From: JAPYTK01 sp964401935
Lineage (GTDB): Bacteria > Myxococcota_A > Polyangia > Polyangiales > Polyangiaceae
Direction: 5' to 3'
Assembly (NCBI GenBank): GCA_964401935.1
Contig: CAYOAL010000024.1
Location: forward strand, 1-64,000
DNA length: 64,000 nucleotides
Within the stretch, counting starts at the first letter, position 1. Every line of letters begins with the position of its first letter. Under the pieces are notes generated by a model. That model was not told the origin of the DNA. It did not search any database and was given only the letters and a program-made list of their open reading frames with translations. The position numbers were made by a program, and so were the translations under genes. Of the stretch, positions 14,390 to 22,536 are shown piece after piece.

Positions 14390-16132
14390 CTACAGGTCAC
14401 GCTCCACCAGCTCGAGGATGAGCATGCGAAGCTCGTCCTCGCTCACTCGAGACTTGATGCGTTGAAGGCGTACCCCGTCGCCGCGCAGCGCGGTGGGCAG
14501 CGGTATTGGCGCCGCCGTCCACAACACCCACGGGACGTTCGGGGCCGCGGCCGCCAAGGCGCGCAAGTAGCGCGACGGGTCCTCGTCGGGCAGCGCCGCC
14601 TCGGTGACGACGAGAGCGACGCCGGCGCGCTCCGCCGTGATGAGGGCCTCCTGAGCCGAGTCCGCCTCGAGCACGTCGAGGTCATCGGAAGCGAGCTCGC
14701 GCACGAGCATCTCGCGCGCGCTCGGGTCGGGCTCGACCACGAGCACACGCGGCCTCGACGCCCGCCGTGCCATCCAATGGACGAGGCGGAGGAGCACCTC
14801 CTGATTGACCGGGCGCAGCATCCGCACGCCCGATTCCCCGAGGCGGGCCAGCCTGTCGGTGGTCTCGCGTCCGGCGAGGACGACCATCGGCACGTTGTCG
14901 CCGAACACCGCGGCCACTTCGTCGAACGCCACCTGAAGGCCATCGACCACCAGGCCCGCCGGATGTTGCCCGAGCCCTCGCAGCCGACGCGCGTCTCCCA
15001 ACCTCTCAGCGATCAACACCAGGTGTCCGTTGGTCTGGAGCAACTGGCGAAGCTCGTGGGCCTCGGCGGTCTCGAAGCCTACCAGGAAGATCGACGACGC
15101 GTAGCTCATCGACTGCGCCGCTGAAGGCGAGGGAAACCGTGCGGGTAGCTCCAACCACAACGTGGTGCGCCCCCCCGCCAACACCTCGGTGCCCACACGC
15201 CCCGCGTGCATCTCGACCGTTCGTCGAGCGAGGTAGAGGCCGAGCCGCGTCCCCCCCGTCTTCTGGTCGCGACCTCCATCGCGGATGAGCGCAGCGTCCT
15301 CGCCCCACGGCTCCTCTGTTGCCGTGTGGGATCCGCTCACCTCGATGCGCGCCGCCCCATGCCGGCGAAAACACCGCACGTAGACGGTGGAGCCTTCGCT
15401 GTGGGCGACCACGTGTCGCAGCACGTGAGCGACGGCGGCGATGAGGCGCCGCGGCTCGCCGCGGATGGTGGCGCGCGTCCGATGCAAGATCTCAGCCCTT
15501 GCGCCGACGATCTCGGACGAGACCGCATCGATCGCGCTCTCCACCAGATGTCCGACGTCGACGCTTCCGACCTCGGCGGCCTCTTCGGCGGTCGCGTCGA
15601 GCAGCTCGTTGGTGGCGCGCGCGAGCCGCTCTGCACTCGCCCGAGCGAGCGCCACCACTTGCAACGCCTGGTCGCCGAGCGCCCCGAGCGTGCCCGACTC
15701 GAGCAGGCTCAGGGCCGCACGCACCGCGGTGAGCGGTGTCCGCAGCTCGTGAGAGACGGCGTTGGCCAGCGCGAGAGGGAGCGCGCCACGGGCCGTCCCC
15801 GCAGGATCCGCGGCGCGCGTCACGAGGATGCCCACGTGGGCTACGTCGATCGGGAAGACGTGCACGTGAGCGTTGCGCCGTGATGTGCGCAGCCGCAGGT
15901 GCACCGAGCTCCCTCGAGCGGCGACCCACTCGCACGCCGCCGTGACCTCATCGGCGTCCACATCGAACAGCTGGCGGATGGTTGGCACGTTCGCGTCTCG
16001 TCGTGGGCAACCTGCCCCGCTGCCCGCGATCACGCTCACCGCATCACCGACCCGGGCCACCATCAACGCGCCTGACATCCGCGCCAGCAGGTCCTGCAGC
16101 TGGCTTGCACGGAGGGGACACATGTCGTTCAC
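14390..16132 (-). CDS. Hybrid histidine kinase with degenerate ATPase and two pseudo-receivers
   Basis: A 580-residue cytosolic protein: a PAS-like N-terminus, the dimerisation/phosphoacceptor segment NAVSHELRTPLTAVRAAL (H128), an ATPase region, then two receiver-like domains. The ATPase retains GTRLGLYLARRTVEMH (G2), but the N-box Asn is replaced (VAHVLRHVVAHSEGS) and no DxGxG G1 motif is seen. Receiver 1 (SIFLVGFETAEAHEL) has Asp in VVDG but Arg where Lys is usual (LRPV). Receiver 2 (VLVVEPDP) has Glu in place of the phospho-accepting Asp (VVTEAAL). It lies 55 bp downstream of the NtrC-type regulator, in the same operon. It is likely a signalling scaffold, phosphatase or allosteric partner rather than a normal kinase. 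Confidence 0.75.
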   Translation of the reverse strand: MNDMCPLRASQLQDLLARMSGALMVARVGDAVSVIAGSGAGCPRRDANVPTIRQLFDVDADEVTAACEWVAARGSSVHLRLRTSRRNAHVHVFPIDVAHVGILVTRAADPAGTARGALPLALANAVSHELRTPLTAVRAALSLLESGTLGALGDQALQVVALARASAERLARATNELLDATAEEAAEVGSVDVGHLVESAIDAVSSEIVGARAEILHRTRATIRGEPRRLIAAVAHVLRHVVAHSEGSTVYVRCFRRHGAARIEVSGSHTATEEPWGEDAALIRDGGRDQKTGGTRLGLYLARRTVEMHAGRVGTEVLAGGRTTLWLELPARFPSPSAAQSMSYASSIFLVGFETAEAHELRQLLQTNGHLVLIAERLGDARRLRGLGQHPAGLVVDGLQVAFDEVAAVFGDNVPMVVLAGRETTDRLARLGESGVRMLRPVNQEVLLRLVHWMARRASRPRVLVVEPDPSAREMLVRELASDDLDVLEADSAQEALITAERAGVALVVTEAALPDEDPSRYLRALAAAAPNVPWVLWTAAPIPLPTALRGDGVRLQRIKSRVSEDELRMLILELVERDL

Positions 16133-16187
16133 AGGCCCAACCTCGCGTTCACCGCGGGCGTCGAACGAGCAACTTCAATGCCATGTT

Positions 16188-17609
16188 TCACTCCACCACC
16201 GGATCGTAGCTCTTGAGCTTTCGGTAGAGCGTCGTTCGAGCGATGCCGAGCTCGCGCGCCGCCTGACTGACGTTGCCATCGGCCCGGGCGATGGCCCACT
16301 CGATCGCCCGCCGCTCGATCTCCGCGAGCGACAGCCCTGGCTCGAGCACGAGGCGGTGGGTGGCAAACCGGGGCGTGCTCGCCGGCTCCGGCTCGTCCGG
16401 CAGGCGCATCACCGAGGGTGGCAGATCGGAGAGGAGGATCGTCCCGCCCGAGCAGCTCACGATCGCGCGTTGAACGGCATTCTGGAGCTCGCGCACGTTT
16501 CCCGGCCAGTGATAGCGGCTGAGCACCGCCATCGCCTCCGGAGGCACCACCGGCACCTCCCCGCGAAGCTGCGGGCCATAGGTCTCCAGGAAGTGCTGCA
16601 CGAGCACGGGGACGTCGCCGGTTCGCGCGCGCAGCGGTGGAACGTCGAGCTCGTACACCGCGAGTCTGAAGTAGAGATCCTCGCGGAACCTTCCGCGCTT
16701 CACCTCCGTCCACAGCCGCTTGTGGGAGGCGGCGAGCAGACGAAAATCGACCGCGACCTCGTCGCCCCCACCCACGCGGTGGAGCTTCCGCTCCTGAAGC
16801 ACACGGAGCAGGCGCGACTGCACCGCACCCGAGAGCTCGGCGATCTCGTCGAGCAACAGGGTGCCCCCGTGCGCCCGCTCGAACCGCCCGATACGACGTG
16901 CAGAAGCACCGGTAAACGAGCCCCGTTCGTGCCCGAACAGCTCGGTGTCCTGCAAGCTCTCTGGGATCGCAGCACAGTTGAGGGCCACGAATGGCCCGGC
17001 CGCTCGCGCGCTGCGCTGGTGGATCGCTCCCGCGATGAGCTCCTTGCCGGTGCCGCTCTCGCCGTGGATCAACACGGACACGTCACTGTCAGCGATCCGA
17101 TCCACCTGCAGCGTCAACATCCGCATCTCGGGCGACTGCCCCACGACACCTGGTAACCGGCGCAACGCGGACGCGTGTTCGAGGGCCGCCACCCGAGCCG
17201 ACAGGCGACCGCGCTCCAACACGTTGGCCACCGTGGTGACGAGCCGCTCGCGGTCGACCGGTTTGGTCATGTAGTCGCTGGCTCCCCGCGCCACGATGCT
17301 CAGCATCGTCCCCACGTCCTTGGTCGCGGTGAGGACCACCACCGGCAGCGCTTGATGCGTCAGGCGGGCGGCGGCGAGGGCGTCCTCCCCGTGGAGCCCC
17401 GGCAAGCTCAGATCGAGCAGCACGACGGAGGGGACGTCGCCATCGCGCAGAGACTCCAAGAACGACTCCGCCCGGTCGTGCTCACACACCTCATAGCCGG
17501 CCTCCAGCAGCCAGAGCCGGACCAGACGTCGAAACTCCGCATCGTCGTCCACCAGACAGACGACCTCGCGGAAGGCGTCCACCGCGTCGAAGGGTGGAGA
17601 ATGGGTCAT
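16188..17609 (-). CDS. NtrC-family sigma-54-dependent response regulator (REC-AAA-Fis)
   Basis: A 473-residue activator. REC: VCLVDDDAE, phospho-acceptor in VVLLDLSLPG (D66), VLTATKD and TKPV. The AAA+ domain has Walker A GESGTGKE, the sigma-54 contact loop RGSFTGAS, Walker B GTLLLDEI and an arginine-finger region. The C-terminal Fis-type HTH is NVSQAARELGIARTTLYRKL. I place the start at ATG 17609 (MTHSPPFDAV) with GGAGGG upstream rather than at ATG 17651, because a sigma-54-type promoter at 17647-17662 would start transcription downstream of 17651. It heads an operon with the degenerate hybrid kinase and may activate its own promoter. Confidence 0.9.
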   Translation of the reverse strand: MTHSPPFDAVDAFREVVCLVDDDAEFRRLVRLWLLEAGYEVCEHDRAESFLESLRDGDVPSVVLLDLSLPGLHGEDALAAARLTHQALPVVVLTATKDVGTMLSIVARGASDYMTKPVDRERLVTTVANVLERGRLSARVAALEHASALRRLPGVVGQSPEMRMLTLQVDRIADSDVSVLIHGESGTGKELIAGAIHQRSARAAGPFVALNCAAIPESLQDTELFGHERGSFTGASARRIGRFERAHGGTLLLDEIAELSGAVQSRLLRVLQERKLHRVGGGDEVAVDFRLLAASHKRLWTEVKRGRFREDLYFRLAVYELDVPPLRARTGDVPVLVQHFLETYGPQLRGEVPVVPPEAMAVLSRYHWPGNVRELQNAVQRAIVSCSGGTILLSDLPPSVMRLPDEPEPASTPRFATHRLVLEPGLSLAEIERRAIEWAIARADGNVSQAARELGIARTTLYRKLKSYDPVVE

Positions 17610-17646
17610 GGCGGACCCTCCCATTAGCATGCCTGCAACGGCTGAA

Positions 17647-17662
17647 GGCAAGCTCAGTGCCG
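17647..17662 (-). promoter_or_regulatory. Sigma-54-type promoter of the NtrC-family regulator
   Basis: On the minus strand the sequence reads CGGCACTGAGCTTGCC, matching CGGCAC-N5-TTGC with correct -24/-12 spacing. The predicted start near 17636 leaves a 27-nt leader containing GGAGGG before ATG 17609. This is the best sigma-54 match in the window. Confidence 0.65.
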
Positions 17663-17714
17663 TGACCCAACAGGCACACGATGGCTCGGGTTTTCCACCG
17701 CCTGAGACGCCAAA

Positions 17715-17751
17715 CGACAGTGTCGACGACGCAGACGGAGCGACAGTGTCG
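17715..17751 (-). promoter_or_regulatory. Pair of palindromic operators upstream of sigma-54 promoter
   Basis: CGACAGTGTCG, a 5-bp inverted repeat with a central G, occurs identically at 17715-17725 and 17741-17751 (26 bp centre to centre). The nearer copy lies about 53 bp upstream of the -24 element, as expected for activator sites. Autoregulation by the adjacent Fis-type regulator is the simplest inference. Confidence 0.55.
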
Positions 17752-17817
17752 CGACGCGGAAAGAGCGACTGACGACGCCGCGGCCGAAGCGAGGAGCGCC
17801 CACGCCGAGGGCTCGAA

Positions 17818-17906
17818 CGGACGTCATGGCGACGCCGCTGCGGACGTCATGGCGAGCTGCTGCGGACGTCATGGCGACGCGGCACGGACGTCATGGCGAC
17901 GCTGCC
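17818..17906. repeat. Four-copy 22-23 bp tandem repeat
   Basis: The 15-mer CGGACGTCATGGCGA starts at 17818, 17841, 17863 and 17885, giving periods of 23, 22 and 22 bp. The remainder of each unit varies. No gene covers it. It lies in the 1.17-kb intergenic stretch 17610-18777, which otherwise holds only the promoter and operators above and the minisatellite below. Confidence 0.85.
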
Positions 17907-18015
17907 GAATCAAGGACGCGAACGGAAGGCAGTGCACTCACGCGAAGGGAAGCCATGGCTCGCGTGACGTAAAGAGCGCGATGCGACTGGAGGCCCACAA
18001 CGCGACGAACTGGAA

Positions 18016-18533
18016 GTGAAGCGGGGCGTCGTGCTGAAGCGAAGTGAGGCTGCTGTCCGGTGGTGCCGCAACGAAGAGAAGCGGTCGTCGGAAGCAAAGA
18101 GATGCGGTCGTCGGAAGCAAAGAGATGCGGTCGTCGGAAGCAAAGAGATGCGGTCGTCGGAAGCAAAGAGATGCNNNNNNNNNNNNNNNNNNNNNNNNNN
18201 NNNNNNNNNNNNNNNNNNNNNNNNNNNNNNNNNNNNNNNNNNNNNNNNNNNNNNNNNNNNNNNNNNNNNNNNNNGAAGCAAAGAGATGCGGTCGTCGGAA
18301 GCAAAGAGATGCGGTCGTCGGAAGCGAAGAGATGCGGTCGTCGGAAGCAAAGAGATGCGGTCGTCGGAAGCAAAGAGATGCGGTCGTCGGAAGCGAAGGG
18401 AAGCGGTCGTCGGAAGCGAAGGGAAGCGGTCGTCGGAAGTGAAGGGAAGCGGTTGGTTGAAGCGAAGGGAAGCGGGGTTGGTTGAAGCGAAGGGAAGCGG
18501 GGGTGGCTGAAGCGAAGGGAGGCGCTGCGGCGG
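18016..18533. repeat. 23-bp minisatellite interrupted by assembly gap
   Basis: The unit (gaagcaaagagatgcggtcg plus tcg) is 23 bp. About 3.6 near-identical copies run from 18091 to the gap, and five more from 18275 to 18389. Toward 18533 the units drift stepwise (agatgc to aagcgg) and lengthen to 25 bp. Because 23 is not a multiple of three, the open frames through it are artefacts. True copy number is unknown because of the gap. Confidence 0.9.
18175..18274. other. Assembly gap (100 N)
   Basis: Exactly 100 undetermined bases inside the 23-bp minisatellite, flanked on both sides by the same repeat unit. This is the conventional placeholder for a gap of unknown size, so the array is probably collapsed. 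Confidence 0.95.
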
Positions 18534-18715
18534 GTGGGCTGGGTTGCCGCGAGTGCCAAGGGAAGCCAAGAAAGCCGACCGAGCCCGTCGCTCAGATGAA
18601 GGTGGGTTGAGCAATCGGGGTGCCAACGGCACAACCCTTCGAAATGAGACCGTGGCCGGTGGAGAGCGTCGCCCGAGGGGGCGAGCCACCATGATCCTCG
18701 TGTCAGCTTTCTTGG

Positions 18716-18792
18716 GAGCTTGCGGCAGCGCTGCCGCAGTCGGCCGCCGCGCTCGAGCTTGCGGCGGCGCTGCCGTGTCAGCCGGCGCGCTC
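18716..18792. repeat. 38-39 bp tandem duplication across the kinase stop codon, with palindrome
   Basis: Two similar units, 18716-18754 and 18755-18792, both begin GAGCTTGCGGC and end GCGCTC. The second contains the stop codon of the kinase gene (minus strand, 18778-18780). Unit 1 holds the perfect 18-bp palindrome TGCGGCAGCGCTGCCGCA (18721-18738). In the kinase transcript this could form a stem, but no T run follows. Confidence 0.7.
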
Positions 18793-20766
18793 GAGCGCCG
18801 CGAGCGCCTCGAGATCGGCGGCCTCGTCGGCGACGTCCGCGTCCGTGCCCGCGCGAGGAAACGCGAGGCGGGGTCGCCCGCAATGCACGAAGACGTGCTC
18901 CGCATCCACGGCGCCGTGAGCCGCACCGGCGCGATGCAGGGCCTCGAGCGCGTGCCGCAGCTCCGCGTGCTGCGCGGCGTCGAGCGTGAGCCCCTGGGCG
19001 AGCGGTCGGCCCGGGGGCACCTCCACCCAGAGCTCGCCGCTCGTTCGGTCGGCCCGGAAGATGGTGCAGAGCGCCGGGTGATCGGCGCGCGCGAAGGCGG
19101 CCGCCCGTCGGAGGTGCCCATCGAGAGGGAGCACGTACACGTCGCGTCCGAGCCAGACGTCGTGGCGATCGCCATTTCGGCGCGGCGGCACCGCGCGCTG
19201 GGACGCGTCGACCGCGCCCGGTGTCACCGCCCCCGGAGGCGCCACGGACGCGACCGTGCGCTTGGCCAGCCGGGTCGGCCATGACGCGCGCTCGACGGCG
19301 CGCCTCGCCTCGAGCGCGTCCGCGAAACGATCCTCGGGCGCCGTGGCGAGCAGTCGCTCGAGGACCGCGTCGTGGGTCGCGTCGAGATCGGGGTGACAGG
19401 CCTGCACGCTCACGGGGCGCGCCGACGAGGGCACCTCTCCGCTGAGCATCTCGAACAACAAGACCCCCACGCTGAACAGATCGCTTTGGACCGTCGCGGC
19501 CCGCCCTGCGCGCTGCTCGGGCGACATGTAGGCCACGCTTCCGATCGCACCCACCGTCACCGTCGCCTCCGACTCCGCCAGGTGGGCCGCGCCAAAGTCG
19601 GACAGCCGCGCCGCACCGCCGTCGTCGAACAGGAGGTTCGAGGGCTTGATGTCACGGTGCAGGATTCCCAGCCGGTGGGCTTCGGCGAGCGCGTCGAGCA
19701 CCGCTCGCGCGATCTCAGCCGCCCGCGCCGGCGAGATCACCTCGCGCTCGAGCAGCTCGCTCAGCGAGCCACCGCCCATCCATGCGAGCACCATCGCCGG
19801 CCCTTCGCCAACGAACGCTCGCAGGGGCACCACGTTGGGGTGACGGAGCCGTTGCAACGCTCGCGCCTCCCGGACGAAGCGCGAGAGCGCGTCGCGGCCG
19901 GTCCCTTGGGCGCGCGAGGCCAGCACCTTCACCGCGACCCGCTCCCCCGACAGCTGATCGACCGCCTCGAGCAGCCGGGCGTGCGGTGTGGTCGTCACCT
20001 CGCGGATCACGCGATAGCGCCCGTACAACACCGCCTCGACGCCGCGAGCCCCGTCGGGTTGGCTCGGACGTGCCGTGAGCCCGCGGCGCCGGAGCTCTGC
20101 GTCGAGGTCGCGCCGCGCTTGCGTGAGGCCGAGCGCCTCGAGCGACGCGCCGAGCACCCCGAGGATCTCTCCGCGACGCTCGGACGACTCGGCGATTTGT
20201 TGCAGCACCCGCACCGCGGCGCGGTGCTTGCCGTGTCGCGCGTAGAGCTCCCCGAGCTGCGCGCGCAGTCCATCGACGTCGTCGTGGCTCGCTCCCCGCA
20301 GCGCGGCCTCGAGGACGCGGGCGGCCGGCGCCGGGAGCCCCGCCGCGTCGAACGCCCGCGCCGCTGCCGCCGGACGCCCCGCCTTGCCGTACGCGTCGGC
20401 AGCCGCCTCGAGGTCGCCGATCGCTTCGAGCAGCCGCGCCGCCTGACCGTGCTCGCCGCGCGAAGACAGGCCCTCGGCGACCCGACGCACGCGCTCCGGC
20501 GGCTCGCTCGTGACGAGCTCGGCCGCGATCCGTTGGCTCAGCGCCCGATCACCGCTCAGCACTGCGAGACGCATCCCCTCGCCTCGGTCGCCGGCGTCGC
20601 AGGCGGCGATCGCGGCCGAGCCGAACGCGCAAGCCTGTTCGAACAGACGCGCCGCGCGCAGGGCCTCGCCGGCCTCGTGCAGGAGCCGAGCCGCTCCGAG
20701 CAGATCGCCTGCTTCGAGACGCGCCGCCACGCGGGGGTCGAGCTCCGTCACGAGCCGCTCCGCCAC
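18778..20766 (-). CDS. Ser/Thr protein kinase with TPR-like N-terminus and C-terminal pseudokinase-like domain
   Basis: A 662-residue cytosolic kinase. Residues 1-235 are Ala-rich helical repeats of TPR type. The kinase domain (about 248-510) has VAVK (K280), HRDIKPSNL (D372), DFG (D390) and YMSPEQ, so it is catalytically plausible. The Gly-rich loop is replaced by VIREVTTTPHAR. Residues about 530-662 (WLGRDVYVLPLDG; ADHPALCTIFRAD; GAAHGAVDAEHVF) look like a second kinase-like fold without catalytic residues. It follows the lipoprotein gene at 20818 by 51 bp, so co-transcription is likely. No transmembrane segment is seen, unlike many bacterial kinases. Confidence 0.85.
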   Translation of the reverse strand: MAERLVTELDPRVAARLEAGDLLGAARLLHEAGEALRAARLFEQACAFGSAAIAACDAGDRGEGMRLAVLSGDRALSQRIAAELVTSEPPERVRRVAEGLSSRGEHGQAARLLEAIGDLEAAADAYGKAGRPAAAARAFDAAGLPAPAARVLEAALRGASHDDVDGLRAQLGELYARHGKHRAAVRVLQQIAESSERRGEILGVLGASLEALGLTQARRDLDAELRRRGLTARPSQPDGARGVEAVLYGRYRVIREVTTTPHARLLEAVDQLSGERVAVKVLASRAQGTGRDALSRFVREARALQRLRHPNVVPLRAFVGEGPAMVLAWMGGGSLSELLEREVISPARAAEIARAVLDALAEAHRLGILHRDIKPSNLLFDDGGAARLSDFGAAHLAESEATVTVGAIGSVAYMSPEQRAGRAATVQSDLFSVGVLLFEMLSGEVPSSARPVSVQACHPDLDATHDAVLERLLATAPEDRFADALEARRAVERASWPTRLAKRTVASVAPPGAVTPGAVDASQRAVPPRRNGDRHDVWLGRDVYVLPLDGHLRRAAAFARADHPALCTIFRADRTSGELWVEVPPGRPLAQGLTLDAAQHAELRHALEALHRAGAAHGAVDAEHVFVHCGRPRLAFPRAGTDADVADEAADLEALAALERAG

Positions 20767-20817
20767 GAACGAAGGACAACCTTGGCTCGGACCTGCACCG
20801 GACGACGAAGGTGGCTG

Positions 20818-21693
20818 CTATTCGGCGACCGCGACGCGCGCCGCGACCGCGAAGTCGAAATCGACCACGGCGTCGTAGGCCTCACCGGGCACCGAGACCC
20901 TCGCCCGTCGGTGGCGATGGATCATGACATCGAGCTCGGCCCCTGGCTCGAACCCGACGAAGCTCCCCGGGATCACGGCGTGGCCGTCGTCTTCGAAGAC
21001 ACACGTGAACGCGTCGCCGTCGAGCTCGCTGCTCACGGTGACGAAGATACGATCGCTCTCGGCGCCGCTGCGGGGCCGACGCCAGCTGAGCTCGGCGGCC
21101 TCTCCGACGCGGACCACCGCGAACATGCTGTCGAGCGGGGTAGCACCGAGCCGCACGTCGTCCGGCGCCGAAGGAGCCTCGGTCTGGATCGAGAAGCCGT
21201 CGAACGCCACCGAGCCGGACACCTCGAAGAGATAGGTTGCGGCGTCGGGGAGCTCGGCGCGGCCATCGCGCGACGTATACACCACGCCGCTGATGAGGCC
21301 CCCCACATCGGGGAAGGCGCGCGGCGCGAGCGCCATCTGGCGCCCCTGCGCGTGGAGCACGATTTCCCCTACGTCGAGCAGCTCGATGATGCCGGCGGCG
21401 CGGCCCACCGAAGCGTCCTCGCGCCAGGTGCAACCGAGGGGCGCAGCGGCGTCGAGCGCTCCCCCCTCCACCACTTGCTCGGCGGTGGCCTCGTCGAGCC
21501 CGCCCTGGGCCCGGAGAAAGCGCGCCGCCACGTGGGTGCGCACTTCGTGGTGGCCTGCGCTGACGGCGTCGGTGCGTCGCACCGAAACGGACGCGCGCAG
21601 CGTCTCGTCGCCGCCTTCGGCGGCCCCATCCGAGTCGTCGACGACCGCCGAACAGCCCGTGATCAGGACCATCGTTGCCGCAAGCAGGCGCAT
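20818..21693 (-). CDS. Lipoprotein of unknown function
   Basis: A 291-residue secreted protein. Signal peptide MRLLAATMVLITGCS has lipobox LITGC, so it is predicted to be lipid-anchored. Acidic residues after the Cys (VVDDSDGAAEGGDE) form a linker. The rest is mainly beta (ISGVVYTSRDGRAELPDA; IFVTVSSELDGDAFTCVF), resembling an immunoglobulin-like fold; I do not recognise a family. No Shine-Dalgarno sequence precedes ATG 21693, and the -10 element predicts a transcript starting at the ATG itself. It is upstream of, and probably co-transcribed with, the Ser/Thr kinase. Confidence 0.8.
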   Translation of the reverse strand: MRLLAATMVLITGCSAVVDDSDGAAEGGDETLRASVSVRRTDAVSAGHHEVRTHVAARFLRAQGGLDEATAEQVVEGGALDAAAPLGCTWREDASVGRAAGIIELLDVGEIVLHAQGRQMALAPRAFPDVGGLISGVVYTSRDGRAELPDAATYLFEVSGSVAFDGFSIQTEAPSAPDDVRLGATPLDSMFAVVRVGEAAELSWRRPRSGAESDRIFVTVSSELDGDAFTCVFEDDGHAVIPGSFVGFEPGAELDVMIHRHRRARVSVPGEAYDAVVDFDFAVAARVAVAE

Positions 21694-21699
21694 GGAGGG

Positions 21700-21728
21700 A
21701 GTGTAAGACGACGCCCCCCAAACCGCAA
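21700..21728 (-). promoter_or_regulatory. Sigma-70-like promoter, predicted leaderless transcript
   Basis: On the minus strand TTGCGG (21723-21728), a 17-bp spacer and TACACT (21700-21705). The expected start, about 7 nt further on, coincides with ATG 21693. This agrees with the absence of a ribosome site. Confidence 0.5.
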
Positions 21729-21753
21729 CGGTGAGCTTCGGCCCTCCACCAAG

Positions 21754-21876
21754 CTCCCTCCGTTCTCCCCCTCCCTTCTTCTCCCTCCGCTTTTCCTTTC
21801 CCCCTCCCTTCCTTCTTCCTTCCATCTTTCTATTTTCTTTATCTTTTCCATCTTCCCTTCGCCCTCTCTCTCCTCC
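21754..21876. repeat. 123-nt polypyrimidine tract
   Basis: On the plus strand only 7 of 123 bases are purines, made of C and T runs. It is the least GC-rich stretch of its neighbourhood and lies between divergent genes at 21693 (minus) and 21969 (plus). Mirror-like C/T blocks of this kind can form triplex DNA. No coding is supported. Confidence 0.85.
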
Positions 21877-21968
21877 ACCGGCTCCGTCGCCCACGCCGGA
21901 TCCTTCCACGTGCGACGCGGAGAATCGTGCCTTGCCGTGAATCGTGCGCCGTGATTCGCTCGCGCCCC

Positions 21969-22481
21969 ATGGCAGACGGATCGACCGAGACGAAGCTGGG
22001 ACGGGACGTGTTCGTCGCGTTGGCAGCGGTGGGGTGGGCGGACGGCAAGCTCGACGCGGCCGAAGCGGACGCTATCGTGCGCTGCGCGCTCGAAGAGGGG
22101 CTCGAGCTCGAGGAGGTGGCGGCCATCGAGGAGGCCACCCAGAACCCCGTCGACATGGGGAGCATCGATCTCGGCGCGATGTCGAAGGCCGATCGACTCT
22201 TCGTGTACGCGGTGGCGACCTGGATCGTGGGGATCGATGGCCACGTCGCCAAAGCGGAGGAGGAGGCGCTCGCCGAGCTCGGGGTCCTCCTCAAGATTCC
22301 CGAGAAACCTCGGGCTCATGCGAGCGCCATCGCCGCGGAGATCGGCAAGCTCGGGGAGTCGACCGACCCGGCGTTCTTCAACCTGCCGAAGCTCCGGCGC
22401 ACGCTGAAGCTGCGGCTCGCCGAGGCGCGCAAGCTCCGCGAGAGCCAACGCGTCGACGATTCGGACGAGGCCGAGGTCTAG
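21969..22481 (+). CDS. TerB-like (tellurite-resistance family) acidic helical protein
   Basis: A 170-residue helical protein. Two repeated segments VGWADGKLDAAEADAIV and VGIDGHVAKAEEEALAELG match the TerB-fold pattern in which Asp/Gly/Glu residues bind metal. TerB-like proteins are linked to stress and membrane-associated complexes, but single copies like this have no established function. ATG 21969 was preferred; GTG 21927 is an in-frame alternative. Upstream, GAATC and GATTC form a small inverted repeat (about 21938-21956). The C-terminus is acidic. Confidence 0.65.
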   Translation: MADGSTETKLGRDVFVALAAVGWADGKLDAAEADAIVRCALEEGLELEEVAAIEEATQNPVDMGSIDLGAMSKADRLFVYAVATWIVGIDGHVAKAEEEALAELGVLLKIPEKPRAHASAIAAEIGKLGESTDPAFFNLPKLRRTLKLRLAEARKLRESQRVDDSDEAEV

Positions 22482-22536
22482 CGCAGCGCACGCACGGCTC
22501 ACGCAGCGCCGACGACCACGCCGACGTGGGGTTGGC

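Noticed and set aside
17610..17651. Start of the NtrC-family regulator at ATG 17651
   Set aside because: This ATG overlaps the sigma-54-type promoter and lacks a ribosome site; ATG 17609 has GGAGGG and begins just before the receiver domain.
18091..18533. CRISPR array
   Set aside because: The 23-bp units are directly adjacent with no spacers and no cas genes are nearby.
17891..19282. Open frames on both strands through the N gap
   Set aside because: They cross undetermined bases and a 23-bp repeat, which changes frame every unit, and on the minus strand they overlap the 3' part of the kinase gene in the wrong frame.
19372..21954. Open frame of 860 residues on the plus strand
   Set aside because: It is antisense to the Ser/Thr kinase and lipoprotein genes and ends through the polypyrimidine tract. 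No domain pattern is seen.
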